From positions 1 to 43,280 of the forward strand of contig JAIRWF010000023.1 of the NCBI GenBank assembly GCA_031253335.1: a stretch of DNA of 43,280 bases, written 5' to 3'. A model generated the notes under the pieces. That model searched no databases, was not told the DNA's origin, and was given only the letters and a program-made list of their open reading frames with translations. The position numbers were made by a program, and so were the translations under genes. The DNA comes from Streptococcaceae bacterium. GTDB lineage: Bacteria; Bacillota; Bacilli; Lactobacillales; Streptococcaceae. Positions 18,519 through 27,451 of the stretch are shown piece by piece (the first letter of the stretch is position 1; each line of letters starts with the position of its first letter).

Positions 18519-19318
18519 TAGAAACTCGCTATAAACCGGCGTAAGCCCAAGATTTCATTATTTGCCTTAAAGGTATCGCCCCCCTGCAAATAATTTTCAA
18601 TCTGTTGCATAAAGGACAATTCCCCATACCAGCGAATTTTCGCCAAAATCGCAATATCCGTACGATTATAGCCCATCTCCGCAAGTAAACTATCCCAGCG
18701 ACTGCGAGAGACAAAATGACTCAGCAAATAGCCAATATCGTAAAAGGCATCCCCTAAAGAAACCGTGTCCCAATCAATCAAATAAATCTTCCCCGTCGCA
18801 TCTTCTTTTAACCAGTTGGACGGATTCACATCCCCGTGAACCACGACGATATTGAGATTATTAAGCGCAGGAACAGCTGTACTCATCTCATCAGCCACCT
18901 GTCGCAAGAAATTATTGCTTCCGACAAAGCTGCCCTCATGCGTGATGAGCTCCTCAAGGACTTTTGCAGGACGTTGCACCGTGCGATCAAAAGTAGATAA
19001 CGCATCTCTCAAGCCACGATTCGTATGCAAATGAGCAAGCAACTGTCCCACCTGGGCATCTACCAATTCCAGCCAATCCTTGTCGAGTGTATGGCCCACA
19101 ATCCAAGGCTGCGCCGTCAATATATCTCCCGAGTCCGTCGGACGCGACCACAAAAGTTTTGGTGTCAAACCTTCAGCCGCAAGGTTCGGCAAAATAGGAC
19201 AGGGATTTCGCTTGACAAACACTTGTTGCGTGCCAATCCGCCCAAAATACGAATTCCCCGAACGCGAATCAATTGGTTTTAACTCCCAATTCCCCGCGGG
19301 TTCTTCTCGAATCGCCAT
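18518..19318 (-). CDS. ccrZ: CcrZ-like phosphotransferase (cell-cycle regulator, YtmP family)
   Basis: A 266-residue APH-fold kinase-like protein. The catalytic loop is VVHGDVNPSNW and the metal-binding motif LIDWDTVSLGD. CcrZ of S. pneumoniae coordinates division with DnaA-driven replication start and is encoded next to trmB, as here; this is the basis for the name. ATG at 19318 follows AAAGGAGG at a good distance, and a 10-codon extension is discarded. Upstream is the hairpin-rich gap, with no clear promoter that I could recognise. Confidence 0.88.
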   Translation of the reverse strand: MAIREEPAGNWELKPIDSRSGNSYFGRIGTQQVFVKRNPCPILPNLAAEGLTPKLLWSRPTDSGDILTAQPWIVGHTLDKDWLELVDAQVGQLLAHLHTNRGLRDALSTFDRTVQRPAKVLEELITHEGSFVGSNNFLRQVADEMSTAVPALNNLNIVVVHGDVNPSNWLKEDATGKIYLIDWDTVSLGDAFYDIGYLLSHFVSRSRWDSLLAEMGYNRTDIAILAKIRWYGELSFMQQIENYLQGGDTFKANNEILGLRRFIASF

Positions 19319-19369
19319 CTTGCCTCCTTTCACACAAAATGAGCCCAATGGCTCTTAAAAGGCTTTAAG

Positions 19370-19732
19370 TTACCTCTATCTCCGCGCTTTGCGCTGCGCT
19401 GTCCATGCTCGCTAAGCCAGCAAGCTGGCAAGTCGCATGGCAACTCCCTGCTTTTTCGTCTAACTTCGAGAACCGCTTGACGCTTGACACATCGTGTCAA
19501 GATTGCGGATAAGGAAACGGAGTTTCCTCAATCGTCGTCAAGTGTATAAACGGTTCTCGGCGTTGCGATTCGCGTTGGCGCTTTAGCGCCCTACAGCGAA
19601 TGGACAGCGTAGCCACGAAGTGGCAAAAATAGCCTTCAAAAGCAAAACGGTTTTTGCGACTCGACTAGGTGCTTCAGCACCGTAGCGAGAGCGGACAGCG
19701 TAGCCACGAAGTGGCGTAGATAGACACGCCCT
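19370..19732. repeat. Hairpin-dense noncoding element between veg and ccrZ
   Basis: The gap of about 414 bp (19319-19732) has no gene. It carries nested palindromes with tiny loops: GCCAGC/GCTGGC (19416-19429) within CCATGC/GCATGG (19403-19440); a branched unit closed by CGAGAACCG (19467-19475) and CGGTTCTCG (19551-19559), then CTTGACG/CGTCAAG, and inside two hairpins (19483-19501 and 19513-19527); then ATTCGC/GCGAAT enclosing GGCGCT/AGCGCC (19577-19590), GCAAAA/TTTTGC (19642-19657) and GGTGCT/AGCACC (19668-19681). A 23-bp direct repeat beginning GGACAGCG and ending GTGGC occurs at 19602-19624 and 19693-19715, and CGCTGTCC, its reverse complement start, is at 19397. Function unknown. Confidence 0.75.
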
Positions 19733-19972
19733 TTAATAATGTATCAAAATCGTTTGTGTCAAAATATCCGCGTACTGATAACTCTCTCGGGTACGTGGTC
19801 CCCGCAAGGGAATATTTTCCACGATAAAATGCGTCGGATAGCTCTCAATCAGATGCACCTTATGACGGTTTTCACGCTTTCTGCCGTAGGCAGATGTGAT
19901 CTCAATATCTTCCCCTAAATGCTGCCGTACTTTTTCACGAATATCTACAATTTTTCCTACTTCTTGTTCCAT
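19733..19972 (-). CDS. veg: Veg-like protein
   Basis: A 79-residue protein of the Veg (DUF1021) family. Matching features are IREKVRQHLGEDIEI at the N-terminus, a GRKRE segment, ESYPTHFIVE and the C-terminal SYQYADILTQTILI. Veg of Bacillus affects biofilm genes; its biochemical role is not settled. The start has AAGGA 9 nt upstream and its own TATAAT promoter. It follows dnaC in the same direction. No terminator with a T run was seen after its stop, so transcription may enter the hairpin-rich gap and reach ccrZ. Confidence 0.85.
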   Translation of the reverse strand: MEQEVGKIVDIREKVRQHLGEDIEITSAYGRKRENRHKVHLIESYPTHFIVENIPLRGPRTRESYQYADILTQTILIHY

Positions 19973-19998
19973 CTTCAGATCCTTTTCATTTTCCAGCC

Positions 19999-20004
19999 AT
20001 TATA
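19999..20004 (-). promoter_or_regulatory. veg -10 element
   Basis: TATAAT on the minus strand with an extended TGC. Start predicted near 19992, with a 20-nt leader carrying AAAAGGA. Confidence 0.65.
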
Positions 20005-20030
20005 GCATATTTTTTGCGACTTTACCAGTT

Positions 20031-21395
20031 CTAGCCCCGCTCCTCATGACTGTAGTCAAGATTTGCAAATTTATTAAATTCTTTTTTGAACAGCAATTTT
20101 GCCGTCCCACGTGAGCCTTGTCGATTTTTTTCGACAATAATTTCAACTGTGTTGTCTTCAAGCACGTCCTCATCATCACCCTCCCGATTATAATAATCCT
20201 CGCGGTACAAAAAGGCGACAATATCCGCGTCCTGCTCAATAGAGCCTGACTCACGCAAATCAGAAAGCCGCGGGCGCTTGTCTTCTCTGGACTCTACCCC
20301 ACGAGATAGCTGTGATAACGCGACGACAGGAACTTTCAACTCTTTTGCTAAGATTTTAAGTTGCCTTGAAATCTCTGAAACTTCTTGCTGGCGGTTCTCA
20401 CGTCCATTTCCCGAGATGAGCTGGAGATAGTCAATGACGATTAAGGCAAGATTTCCCGTTTCCTGCGCCAATTTGCGCGATTTCGCCCGAATCTCTGAAA
20501 TTCGGATGCCTGGCGTGTCATCCACATAAATCTGAGCCTTTGAAAGCGTACTTGTCGCAAGCGTGAGATGGCTCCAATCGTCTTCCGTCAACTGACCTGT
20601 GCGGATATGGTTCGCGTCAATCGGCCCAGTTGAGGCAATCAAGCGATCAACAAGCGACTCTACACCCATCTCAAGCGAGAAAATCGCGACCGCCTTGTCT
20701 TGTCTCGTCGCAACGTTTTCAGCGATATTGAGCGCAAAGGCGGTTTTTCCGACCCCGGGACGCGCTGCCAAAATGATCAACTCCTCCTCGTGAAACCCTG
20801 TTGTGAGTTTATCCAGCTCTTGATAATAGCTAGGCAGACCCGTGATGCTTGTTTTCGACTTCGAGCGTTCTTCGATTTGGTCAAAGGCGTCATTGATAAT
20901 GTCTGGCACCTTCGTAAAATCACGCTTGACTTGCCCCTGCGAGAGATCTAAAATATCTTTTTCTGCAGCTGCGACAAGCTCTGTCGCTTCATTTTCCTGG
21001 TTGTAGGCCTTATCGACTGTATCCGTCAGTTGACGAATGAGCTGACGTAGTTGCGACTTTTCTGCAACAATCCGTGCATAATAGGTCGCATTGGCCGCAG
21101 TTGGTACGCTCCCGACAAGCTCTGTCAAATAAGAAATACCACCAACCGCCTCCATATCGCCTTGCAACTCTAGCTGTGCGCGTACGGTTAAAAGATCAAT
21201 CGCCTCAGAGTTTTCCGAGAGAGCCGTCATCGCTCGAAAAATCACGCGGTGGGCATTACGGTAAAAATCCTCTGCTTTGATATACTCACTCACCTCAATG
21301 AGGCGCTCACTATCCAAAAAAATGGCACCCAAAACAGCCTGCTCAGCAGCAAGGTCTTGTGGAGGAGTTCGCAGTGTGTCTAATGCTTCTGCCAT
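20031..21395 (-). CDS. dnaC: Replicative DNA helicase (DnaC of Firmicutes, DnaB-type)
   Basis: A 454-residue hexameric 5'-3' helicase. The N-terminal helical domain begins PPQDLAAEQAVLGA; the RecA-like domain has Walker A ARPGVGKTAF, LIVIDYLQLI (Walker B), VVALSQLSRGVE and the arginine-finger region ending near GTAKLLFKKEFNKF. It is the client of DnaI and DnaB encoded 4 kb away. One base separates it from the rplI stop, so it is part of the gdpP-rplI-dnaC operon. Confidence 0.97.
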   Translation of the reverse strand: MAEALDTLRTPPQDLAAEQAVLGAIFLDSERLIEVSEYIKAEDFYRNAHRVIFRAMTALSENSEAIDLLTVRAQLELQGDMEAVGGISYLTELVGSVPTAANATYYARIVAEKSQLRQLIRQLTDTVDKAYNQENEATELVAAAEKDILDLSQGQVKRDFTKVPDIINDAFDQIEERSKSKTSITGLPSYYQELDKLTTGFHEEELIILAARPGVGKTAFALNIAENVATRQDKAVAIFSLEMGVESLVDRLIASTGPIDANHIRTGQLTEDDWSHLTLATSTLSKAQIYVDDTPGIRISEIRAKSRKLAQETGNLALIVIDYLQLISGNGRENRQQEVSEISRQLKILAKELKVPVVALSQLSRGVESREDKRPRLSDLRESGSIEQDADIVAFLYREDYYNREGDDEDVLEDNTVEIIVEKNRQGSRGTAKLLFKKEFNKFANLDYSHEERG

Positions 21396-21396
21396 A

Positions 21397-21849
21397 TTAG
21401 CTTTCTGAGATTTTAACTTTTAGTGTCGCAGTGACCTGTGGATGTAGCTTAATTGGCACGTCTTTGATGCCCAAAGCACGCACAGGGCTTTCGAGCACGA
21501 TCTTGTGTTTATCAAGCTTTAAGCCAAGCTGTTTTTCAACAGCTTCAGCAATTTTTTTAGAGTTGACCGCCCCAAACAGCCTGCCATCCTCGCCCACTTT
21601 TTCACGGATTTCAATCTGGGTCGAGTCTGCTTCCAGCTGGGTTTTTAAGAGCTGTGCTTCAGCGAGACTTTCCGCTTCATTTCGTGCTTGTGCTTTTTGC
21701 TGACCACGAAGAGCAGCAATCGCTTGTGGCGTTGCTTCTTGTGCGAGTTTACCTTTGAGTAAGACGTTTCTTGCATAGCCATCTGGCAAGTCTTTGACCT
21801 CGCCACGCTTGCCCTTTCCTTTGACGTCTTGTACAAAAATCACTTTCAT
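21397..21849 (-). CDS. rplI: 50S ribosomal protein L9
   Basis: A 150-residue L9 with the N-terminal signature [19 protein letters not shown], the GYARNVLL loop, a long connecting helix, and a C-terminal domain with [14 protein letters not shown]9 binds 23S rRNA near the L1 stalk. Its ATG overlaps the gdpP stop by 4 nt. The order gdpP-rplI-dnaC is conserved in the Firmicutes. Confidence 0.97.
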   Translation of the reverse strand: MKVIFVQDVKGKGKRGEVKDLPDGYARNVLLKGKLAQEATPQAIAALRGQQKAQARNEAESLAEAQLLKTQLEADSTQIEIREKVGEDGRLFGAVNSKKIAEAVEKQLGLKLDKHKIVLESPVRALGIKDVPIKLHPQVTATLKVKISES

Positions 21850-23819
21850 GCTGTTTTCTCCTTATCTGCAATCGTCCCTCGGAGCTGTATCTCAGCTGCC
21901 ATAAGGGTGGTATGTTCGAGTTCTGAGGCTGCCGCATCAAAGTGCCCGCCGCCACCCATTGCTTCCATGATGCGTTGGACGTTAACTTCCCCTCTGGAGC
22001 GCGCCGAAATCAAAATTGTGTGCGTGCTACTTTCAGCGAGGGTAAAGCTCGTTTCCACATCCTTGATAGAAAGAAGCGCATCTGCAGCCTTTGCCAGTGT
22101 GATTTTATCATAGGCTTTTCCCGACTCAGCTGTCGCAATAGCGGTATGTCCCATGATTTCAGCCCGAATCGCGATTTCATTGACTTTTTTATAATCATCA
22201 AATTCTGTCGCAAGGAGGCTCTGGATAACGTCATTATCAGCCCCTTGTTCTCTCAAAAAGCCTGCCGCTTCAAAGGTTTTAGACGTTGTTCCCTTTTTGA
22301 AAAAGTTCGTGTCCATCGCAATTCCAGCAAGGACGACTGAAGCCTCCATTGGCGTCATCTTTTGCTTCGCATTATCTTGGAACTGCAAGACCTCGACAGC
22401 CATCTCACTTGCGGATGAAGCGCCACTTTCAATATAGGACAAAAGGACATTCTCTGGGAAGTCATCATCGTCGCGCCTGTGATGGTCAATCACAACGACT
22501 TTCTCAAAACTCTTGTAAAAGTCCAAATCAAGGGTCTGGCTAAGCTTAGAGTGATCCACAAGAATCAAAAGGGCATTACTTTCTTTCTTTTGCTTGGCAG
22601 TCTTCAGGCGCACGATATGTTCAAACAAATCATCGCCTTGATTATTCAACTCATGGACGGCACGAGAGACGTCCTGCAAAAGCTCTTCTGGATTATAGAC
22701 GACAAAGGCCTCTTTACCGAGTGTCTGCGCAAAGTTTTTCATCGCCACAGCAGCTCCTAAAGCGTCCATATCCGTAAAACGATGACCTGCAACAAAGACC
22801 TGATCGCTTTCTTGCACAATCGTGCGAAGTGCTGTTGCAATCGCACGCGCACGGGTACGCGATTTCGTCGCGCGTGAGTCAGAGTTTCCCCCAAAGTACA
22901 AGGCACGGGCCTGATCTGTATTTTCTTTGATGACGACCTGATCGCCCCCACGAACCTGTGCGAGTTCAAGATTATTGAAAGCCGTACGCCCAATGGCTGC
23001 AAAGTCATTGATTCCATAGGAAATCCCGATAGATAAGGACAAGGCGCGTTTTTGCTCACTTGCTTCTTTTCTGAAGTCGTCTAAAAAGCTAAAGTTTTCG
23101 GCCATAAGAGAGGAGAGCACGCGATAGTTCGTGTAAAAGACGAAACGATCTGAGTTGATGCGGCGCAGATAGATTTGCTTGCTCGCCGCAAATTGATCCA
23201 AAAAAGTGACGACAAAGCTATTAACCATCGAGATTTCAGCCTCTGTGAGCGAATCGGTCACATCATCATAGTTATCAACCGCAACCACCCCAATAATAGG
23301 TCTGCGATTTGAGAGGGCAGTTTTCGCACTGATTTCAACGGTTGCATCTACGAGATAGAGAAGATTTTTATCCGTATCTAAGGTGACATCGTATTTCTTG
23401 TCCCCAAGATCAAATGGAATCGCAGCTTCTTTTTTGGCGTTGGTCACGATGCTGTCGATGATTTCGCGACTGATTGTGCTTTCTGCACTCTTAAAAATAA
23501 GTTCTACATAAGGATTGTACCATTCTGGGCTATTGGTCGCAGCGTCAAATTTAATGACCCCAATGGGCATTCCTTGAAGAGCCGTATTGAGCGATTCATC
23601 CGCATTTTGGTTGATATTGTGAATCAAGTCATCGCGATTGATGCGAAAGCTCGTGGACTGATAAATCCCAATCGCTAAAAGCAGCACATTGATGACAAGA
23701 ATAAAGAGAATATAAACAAGATGATTGTCAAAAAAACTCACGATGAAAAGCTCGAAAGCCGTGAGAATCAGCATAAAAATCACGAGAGTGCTCGTTGAAA
23801 AACGTTGCAACTTTGACAT
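21846..23819 (-). CDS. gdpP: Cyclic-di-AMP phosphodiesterase GdpP
   Basis: A 657-residue membrane enzyme that hydrolyses c-di-AMP, controlling potassium and osmotic balance and cell-wall stress. Two membrane segments lie in residues about 12-55, then a degenerate PAS domain (PIGVIKFD region), a degenerate GGDEF domain (about 170-300) and a DHH domain with [11 protein letters not shown] around 442, and DHHA1 with [14 protein letters not shown] at the end. A TGCTAAAAT -10 lies 11 nt from ATG, giving a predicted leader of only about 4 nt, although AAAGG is near. Confidence 0.95.
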   Translation of the reverse strand: MSKLQRFSTSTLVIFMLILTAFELFIVSFFDNHLVYILFILVINVLLLAIGIYQSTSFRINRDDLIHNINQNADESLNTALQGMPIGVIKFDAATNSPEWYNPYVELIFKSAESTISREIIDSIVTNAKKEAAIPFDLGDKKYDVTLDTDKNLLYLVDATVEISAKTALSNRRPIIGVVAVDNYDDVTDSLTEAEISMVNSFVVTFLDQFAASKQIYLRRINSDRFVFYTNYRVLSSLMAENFSFLDDFRKEASEQKRALSLSIGISYGINDFAAIGRTAFNNLELAQVRGGDQVVIKENTDQARALYFGGNSDSRATKSRTRARAIATALRTIVQESDQVFVAGHRFTDMDALGAAVAMKNFAQTLGKEAFVVYNPEELLQDVSRAVHELNNQGDDLFEHIVRLKTAKQKKESNALLILVDHSKLSQTLDLDFYKSFEKVVVIDHHRRDDDDFPENVLLSYIESGASSASEMAVEVLQFQDNAKQKMTPMEASVVLAGIAMDTNFFKKGTTSKTFEAAGFLREQGADNDVIQSLLATEFDDYKKVNEIAIRAEIMGHTAIATAESGKAYDKITLAKAADALLSIKDVETSFTLAESSTHTILISARSRGEVNVQRIMEAMGGGGHFDAAASELEHTTLMAAEIQLRGTIADKEKTA

Positions 23820-23833
23820 ATACGACCTTTATT

Positions 23834-24508
23834 TTAGCACATTTTTGACGCGTCAGAAAGACTAAGCTTTTGTGTGATTGCTGTCAGATTTGGCAGCACC
23901 AAATCCGCCTGCGATTGATTAAGCGGGTAGTTGTCAGATTTGACAGCCCAAACGGTTGCGCCTGCAGCCTTTCCCGCAGCAATCCCCTTGGGCGAATCCT
24001 CAATGATTAAAGCTCTGTCAGATTTGACAGACACATTTTCCAGAGATTTGTTGTAAATAGCAGGATTGGGCTTCGTCTCAGGAAAGTCAACACCCGAGAG
24101 GACACTGTCAAAAAATCCGCTTAAGCCGCATTCTCTAAGACAACGTGCGATGTCTTGAATGCGTGAACTTGATGCCAGGCCAAGCTTCAACGACGCTTTC
24201 TTTAACGTCTCAAGTGTTTCTTTCGCATCTGGAAACAGCAAATCCCCATAAGGCAATGGATGCGCATCTTTGTAAGCCTCATAACGTGCTTGAAAGACCG
24301 CAATTTCTTCCTTGTCAAATTTGACAAAGTCCTCCCCAAGCACGACCTCCCAAAGTTGCTTTAGACTTCCCCCCACAAAGAAATCATGCGGTAAATGCGC
24401 AATCGAAATCCCCAACGCCTCAAAAAAATCGCACCGTCTCGCTTCATAAAAGGGCTCAGAATCAACCAAAACCCCATCCATATCAAAAATAACGGCGTCA
24501 AAATCCAT
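23834..24508 (-). CDS. HAD phosphatase, beta-phosphoglucomutase-like (subfamily IA)
   Basis: A 224-residue HAD hydrolase: motif I IFDMDGVLVDSEP, a helical cap, motif II LASSS, motif III Lys in SGVDFPETKPNP, and motif IV IIEDSPKGIAAGKAAGA. The substrate is probably a sugar phosphate or a nucleotide; it cannot be named. The start is M of MDFDAVIFDMDG; a GGGAG touches the ATG directly and so is not a usable Shine-Dalgarno. A TGTTATAAT lies 6 nt upstream, so the mRNA is predicted to start at A of ATG. The gene carries four palindrome or near-palindrome copies (23882, 23932, 24016, 24313), encoding PNLT, VKSD, VKSD and VKFD. Confidence 0.9.
   Translation of the reverse strand: MDFDAVIFDMDGVLVDSEPFYEARRCDFFEALGISIAHLPHDFFVGGSLKQLWEVVLGEDFVKFDKEEIAVFQARYEAYKDAHPLPYGDLLFPDAKETLETLKKASLKLGLASSSRIQDIARCLRECGLSGFFDSVLSGVDFPETKPNPAIYNKSLENVSVKSDRALIIEDSPKGIAAGKAAGATVWAVKSDNYPLNQSQADLVLPNLTAITQKLSLSDASKMC
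23932..23945. repeat. Palindrome variant TGTCAGATTTGACA (in HAD gene)
   Basis: Variant with A to G in the centre. The same variant is at 24016-24029, and a two-change copy is at 23882-23895. Confidence 0.6.
24313..24326. repeat. TGTCAAATTTGACA palindrome, exact copy (in HAD gene)
   Basis: Exact copy, encoding VKFD. Confidence 0.8.
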
Positions 24509-24514
24509 CTCCCT

Positions 24515-24567
24515 ATTATAACAAAAGTCCCATCCACCTTGCAATCTCACTCTCTTTTAGCTATAAT
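24515..24567. promoter_or_regulatory. Divergent promoters sharing a palindromic -35
   Basis: TTGCAA at 24539-24544 is its own reverse complement. To the right, a 17-bp spacer leads to TATAAT at 24562-24567, 7 nt before the aspartate kinase ATG. To the left, an 18-bp spacer leads to TGTTATAAT with hexamer at 24520-24515, 6 nt before the HAD gene ATG. Both transcripts are predicted to start at or one base before ATG, and polymerases could not occupy both directions at once. Confidence 0.7.
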
Positions 24568-24574
24568 AAAACAC

Positions 24575-25939
24575 ATGACAAAAGTAATCAAATTCGGAGG
24601 CTCCTCGCTCGCCTCTGCCGAACAACTTGAAAAAGTTCTTGGCATCGTGAAAACGGACCGTACCAGACGCTTCGTTATCGTCTCAGCACCTGGCAAGCGC
24701 CATGCAGACGATACAAAGGTCACAGATGCTCTCATTGCCTACCATGCGGCCTATAAAGCAGGAAAATCCGTCGCTAAAGAGCAAGATTGGGTCGTTGAGC
24801 GCTACCGAGACATTGCAGAAGGCCTAGGTCTTAAAGACGAAGACGTCCTTCGCGACATTGCCTACAACATCCACGAATTAGCAAGCCTTGAAAAAACAGG
24901 TAATGACTTTCTCTACGACACCTTCCTTGCTGCTGGCGAAAACAATAACGCCAAACTGATTGCCGCCTATTTCCGCGAAAATGGCATCCCTGCGCGCTAC
25001 GTCCATCCGCGAGATGCCGGCATTACTGTCTCCAGAGAGCCAGGAAACGCCCGATTACTTACAAATAGTTATGAAAAAATCAATTACCTCAACCAACTCA
25101 CAGAAGCCGGCGAGACTCTCGTCATTCCAGGCTTCTTTGGGGTAACTGAAAAAGACGAGATTTGCACCTTCAGCCGCGGTGGCTCGGATATTACAGGATC
25201 TATCATTGCTGCAGGCGTCAAGGCAGACCTCTACGAAAATTTTACCGACGTGGATGGCATCTTCGCCTGCAATCCAAAAATCATCGACAATCCCGCGCCT
25301 ATCCATGAAGTCACCTACCGTGAAATGCGTGAACTCGCCTACTCTGGCTTTTCCGTGCTCCACGACGAAGCCTTGGTCCCCGCTTTTCGTGCGCATATCC
25401 CAATTGTCATTAAAAATACCAACAATCCCAAGCACCCAGGCACCCGCATCACGACCATTCACGAGGAAAATTACGCTCCCGTTGTTGGCATCGCCTCAGA
25501 TGATGGCTTTACCACTCTCAACCTCAGCAAATATCTCTTAAATCGTGAAGTCGGCTTCGGCAGACGCGTCCTCTCTATTCTTGAAGAAATGGGCGTGCGT
25601 TGGGAACACATGCCAACAGGGATTGACGACATTTCCATCATCATCCGCAGCCGCTTTCTTACCCCGGACATTGAAAAAGCCATTCTTTCGCGCCTCGCAG
25701 AAACACTCCATCCAGATGAGCTCTACTTTGAGCATGACCTCTCCATCATTATGCTCGTGGGTGAAAACATGAAAGCCCACATTGGGGTAACCGCTCGTGC
25801 TGCAAAAGCCCTCTCAGATAGCCATGTCAATATCAAAATGCTCACGCAAGGCGCAAGCGAATGTGCCGTCATGTTCGTTGTGAAAAATAAAGACGAAGAA
25901 AGCGCTGTGAAAGCCCTCTACCAGACATTCTTCTGGTAA
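24575..25939 (+). CDS. lysC: Aspartate kinase
   Basis: A 454-residue enzyme phosphorylating aspartate, first step toward lysine, threonine, methionine and diaminopimelate. The N-terminal KFGGSSLASAEQ, the catalytic FSRGGSDITGS, and two C-terminal ACT domains (about 310-454, with ISIIIRSRF and VNIKMLTQGASE) are visible. It is of the longer type, like YclM. ATG at 24575 gives the invariant family N-terminus; a 60-codon extension overlaps the divergent HAD gene and is discarded. No Shine-Dalgarno is present; the -10 is 7 nt from ATG. It is one of the few plus-strand genes here and stands alone. Confidence 0.95.
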   Translation: MTKVIKFGGSSLASAEQLEKVLGIVKTDRTRRFVIVSAPGKRHADDTKVTDALIAYHAAYKAGKSVAKEQDWVVERYRDIAEGLGLKDEDVLRDIAYNIHELASLEKTGNDFLYDTFLAAGENNNAKLIAAYFRENGIPARYVHPRDAGITVSREPGNARLLTNSYEKINYLNQLTEAGETLVIPGFFGVTEKDEICTFSRGGSDITGSIIAAGVKADLYENFTDVDGIFACNPKIIDNPAPIHEVTYREMRELAYSGFSVLHDEALVPAFRAHIPIVIKNTNNPKHPGTRITTIHEENYAPVVGIASDDGFTTLNLSKYLLNREVGFGRRVLSILEEMGVRWEHMPTGIDDISIIIRSRFLTPDIEKAILSRLAETLHPDELYFEHDLSIIMLVGENMKAHIGVTARAAKALSDSHVNIKMLTQGASECAVMFVVKNKDEESAVKALYQTFFW

Positions 25940-25950
25940 GCCGATACAAA

Positions 25951-25975
25951 AAGCCCCTCGGGGCTTATTTTTTTT
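25951..25975. terminator. Bidirectional terminator after aspartate kinase
   Basis: AAGCCCC (25951-25957) pairs with GGGGCTT (25960-25966), with a T run to the right and an A run to the left. It serves lysC and the converging HAD-pyrophosphohydrolase gene, whose stop codon (25965-25967) is inside the hairpin. Confidence 0.9.
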
Positions 25976-27374
25976 CATTACGATGGCTCTCTTCGGCTTT
26001 TTTAAGCGCGACCCGTGTTTGCCGATCCAGCTCTCGCTTGATTAACGGCTCAGGGGCGTGTTTTTCTTCCCAATCCTCAGGCTTTAACACCTTATGCGTC
26101 TGAGCATCAAAATGCGGCTGCCCATCTGGGAAAATCTTTGCCATATTGGCTCGGTGTACGACCTCAAAGATTTCATAAGGATCCACACCGGAAAGCACCA
26201 AGGACCCATAGGTCAAGTACAACAAATCAATCAAACTATCCGTCTGCGCAGTTAGAGCATCCCCTTTTGGTGCCTTTGCAGCTACTTTTTCAGCCGCCCG
26301 TTCCACTGCTCCGTGGAGTTGACCCACTAGTGTGTCAAAACGCACTGGATCTCCCAAAGAAGCCGCATACAAAAACTCGACGATTTCTTCAACCTCAAAG
26401 TCCGCACGGTGCCCCGCTTCAATCGCAGTAAACGCTTTTGGCACTTCTTGCGTCGTGCCATCCATCAACCTATGGAACTCTTTGACCTTATTAAAGGCAA
26501 TGTCTTTCGACAAGAATGCCGCAGCCTCATCGAACTTCACAAGTCCATAATAAGCTAGGGCCCGCGCAATCCCGTCCTGACTATTGCTTGTTGTGATGTA
26601 GTTGGCAACTTCTTTTGCCTCAGGGCGCGCATTGCCCATCGCAATGCCGATTCCAGAGCCTTCGAGCATATTCACATCGTTTTCAGAGTCCCCAAAAGTC
26701 ATCACTTCAGACAAAGAAAAGTCAAAAATATCTCCTAAACGTTTAATCCCACGTAGTTTCGACGTTCCTTTACTGATTAGATCCGCTGTATAAGGTGATG
26801 AGCGCGTCACAAATAAATCACTAAAACGAGATTCCAACTGTGTCGTTTCATTCGCCGTCGCGACCATCATAATCTGATAAATCGGCTCCTTCAAGAGCTT
26901 CCTCAAATCATAAACAACAGGTCTAAATTTTCTCACCACCGTCTTAAAACTCGTCCGCGCAATATTGGCAACTCCAGAGGGTAAAAGCCCCGCAATAAAA
27001 CCACCCGTCCGCGTCTCCCCAAACTTTAACAAGCCACTCCCAGACACACCATCGGCCAAGCCAAAGCTCAAGTCTCTGTGATTATCCGCCGCATAACGCA
27101 CAATCCGGTGGACTAAGCGCTTATCTAATGGATTCGCATAAAGCACATTTTTCGCATCAATGATATATTGCCCATTATAAGTCACTGCAAAGTTTAAGCC
27201 CAATTCTTCTAAAAGCGGCAATGCAAAAGCAGGACCACGCCCCGTCGCAATCCCTACAAGGATTCCATTTCGTCTCAGATCACTTATCGCCTGTCGCGTT
27301 GAGGGTGCAATCCCCCGCGTCGGCGTGAGAAGCGTGCCATCCAAATCGAAAAATACAGCCTTAACCTCTGCCAT
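25965..27374 (-). CDS. Cof-type HAD phosphatase fused to a MazG-like pyrophosphohydrolase domain
   Basis: A 469-residue two-domain protein. Residues 1-285 are a Cof-type HAD-IIB phosphatase (FFDLDGTLL, ATGRGPA, SKGTSKLRGI, MTFGDSENDVNML). Residues about 300-445 look like an all-alpha NTP pyrophosphohydrolase of the MazG/PRA-PH type: EFHRLMD, VEEIVEFLYA and TDSLIDLLYLTYGSLVLSGVDP hold paired acidic positions suited to Mg binding. A charged tail follows. The fusion suggests clean-up of a nucleotide in two steps, an inference. Promoter TTCACA-17-TAGAAT ends 8 nt before ATG, so the leader would be about 2 nt. Confidence 0.85.
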   Translation of the reverse strand: MAEVKAVFFDLDGTLLTPTRGIAPSTRQAISDLRRNGILVGIATGRGPAFALPLLEELGLNFAVTYNGQYIIDAKNVLYANPLDKRLVHRIVRYAADNHRDLSFGLADGVSGSGLLKFGETRTGGFIAGLLPSGVANIARTSFKTVVRKFRPVVYDLRKLLKEPIYQIMMVATANETTQLESRFSDLFVTRSSPYTADLISKGTSKLRGIKRLGDIFDFSLSEVMTFGDSENDVNMLEGSGIGIAMGNARPEAKEVANYITTSNSQDGIARALAYYGLVKFDEAAAFLSKDIAFNKVKEFHRLMDGTTQEVPKAFTAIEAGHRADFEVEEIVEFLYAASLGDPVRFDTLVGQLHGAVERAAEKVAAKAPKGDALTAQTDSLIDLLYLTYGSLVLSGVDPYEIFEVVHRANMAKIFPDGQPHFDAQTHKVLKPEDWEEKHAPEPLIKRELDRQTRVALKKAEESHRNEKK

Positions 27375-27382
27375 TTGCCCTT

Positions 27383-27411
27383 ATTCTACCACTTTTTAAA
27401 GAGATTGTGAA
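27383..27411 (-). promoter_or_regulatory. Promoter of the HAD-pyrophosphohydrolase gene
   Basis: Minus strand TTCACA (27411-27406), 17 bp, TAGAAT (27388-27383) with an extended TGG. Start predicted at 27376, two bases before the ATG. Confidence 0.6.
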
Positions 27412-27451
27412 ATTTTTACTTTGATTTAACCTGAGTGACCTTTGAAAATAA

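Noticed and set aside
19370-19732. CRISPR array in the repeat-rich gap
   Set aside because: Repeats are palindromic, unevenly spaced and only two are nearly identical; there are no equal-sized spacers or cas genes.
24395-24574. 60-codon extension of aspartate kinase
   Set aside because: It overlaps the divergent HAD gene and its promoter; the family always starts at MTKVIKFGGSS.
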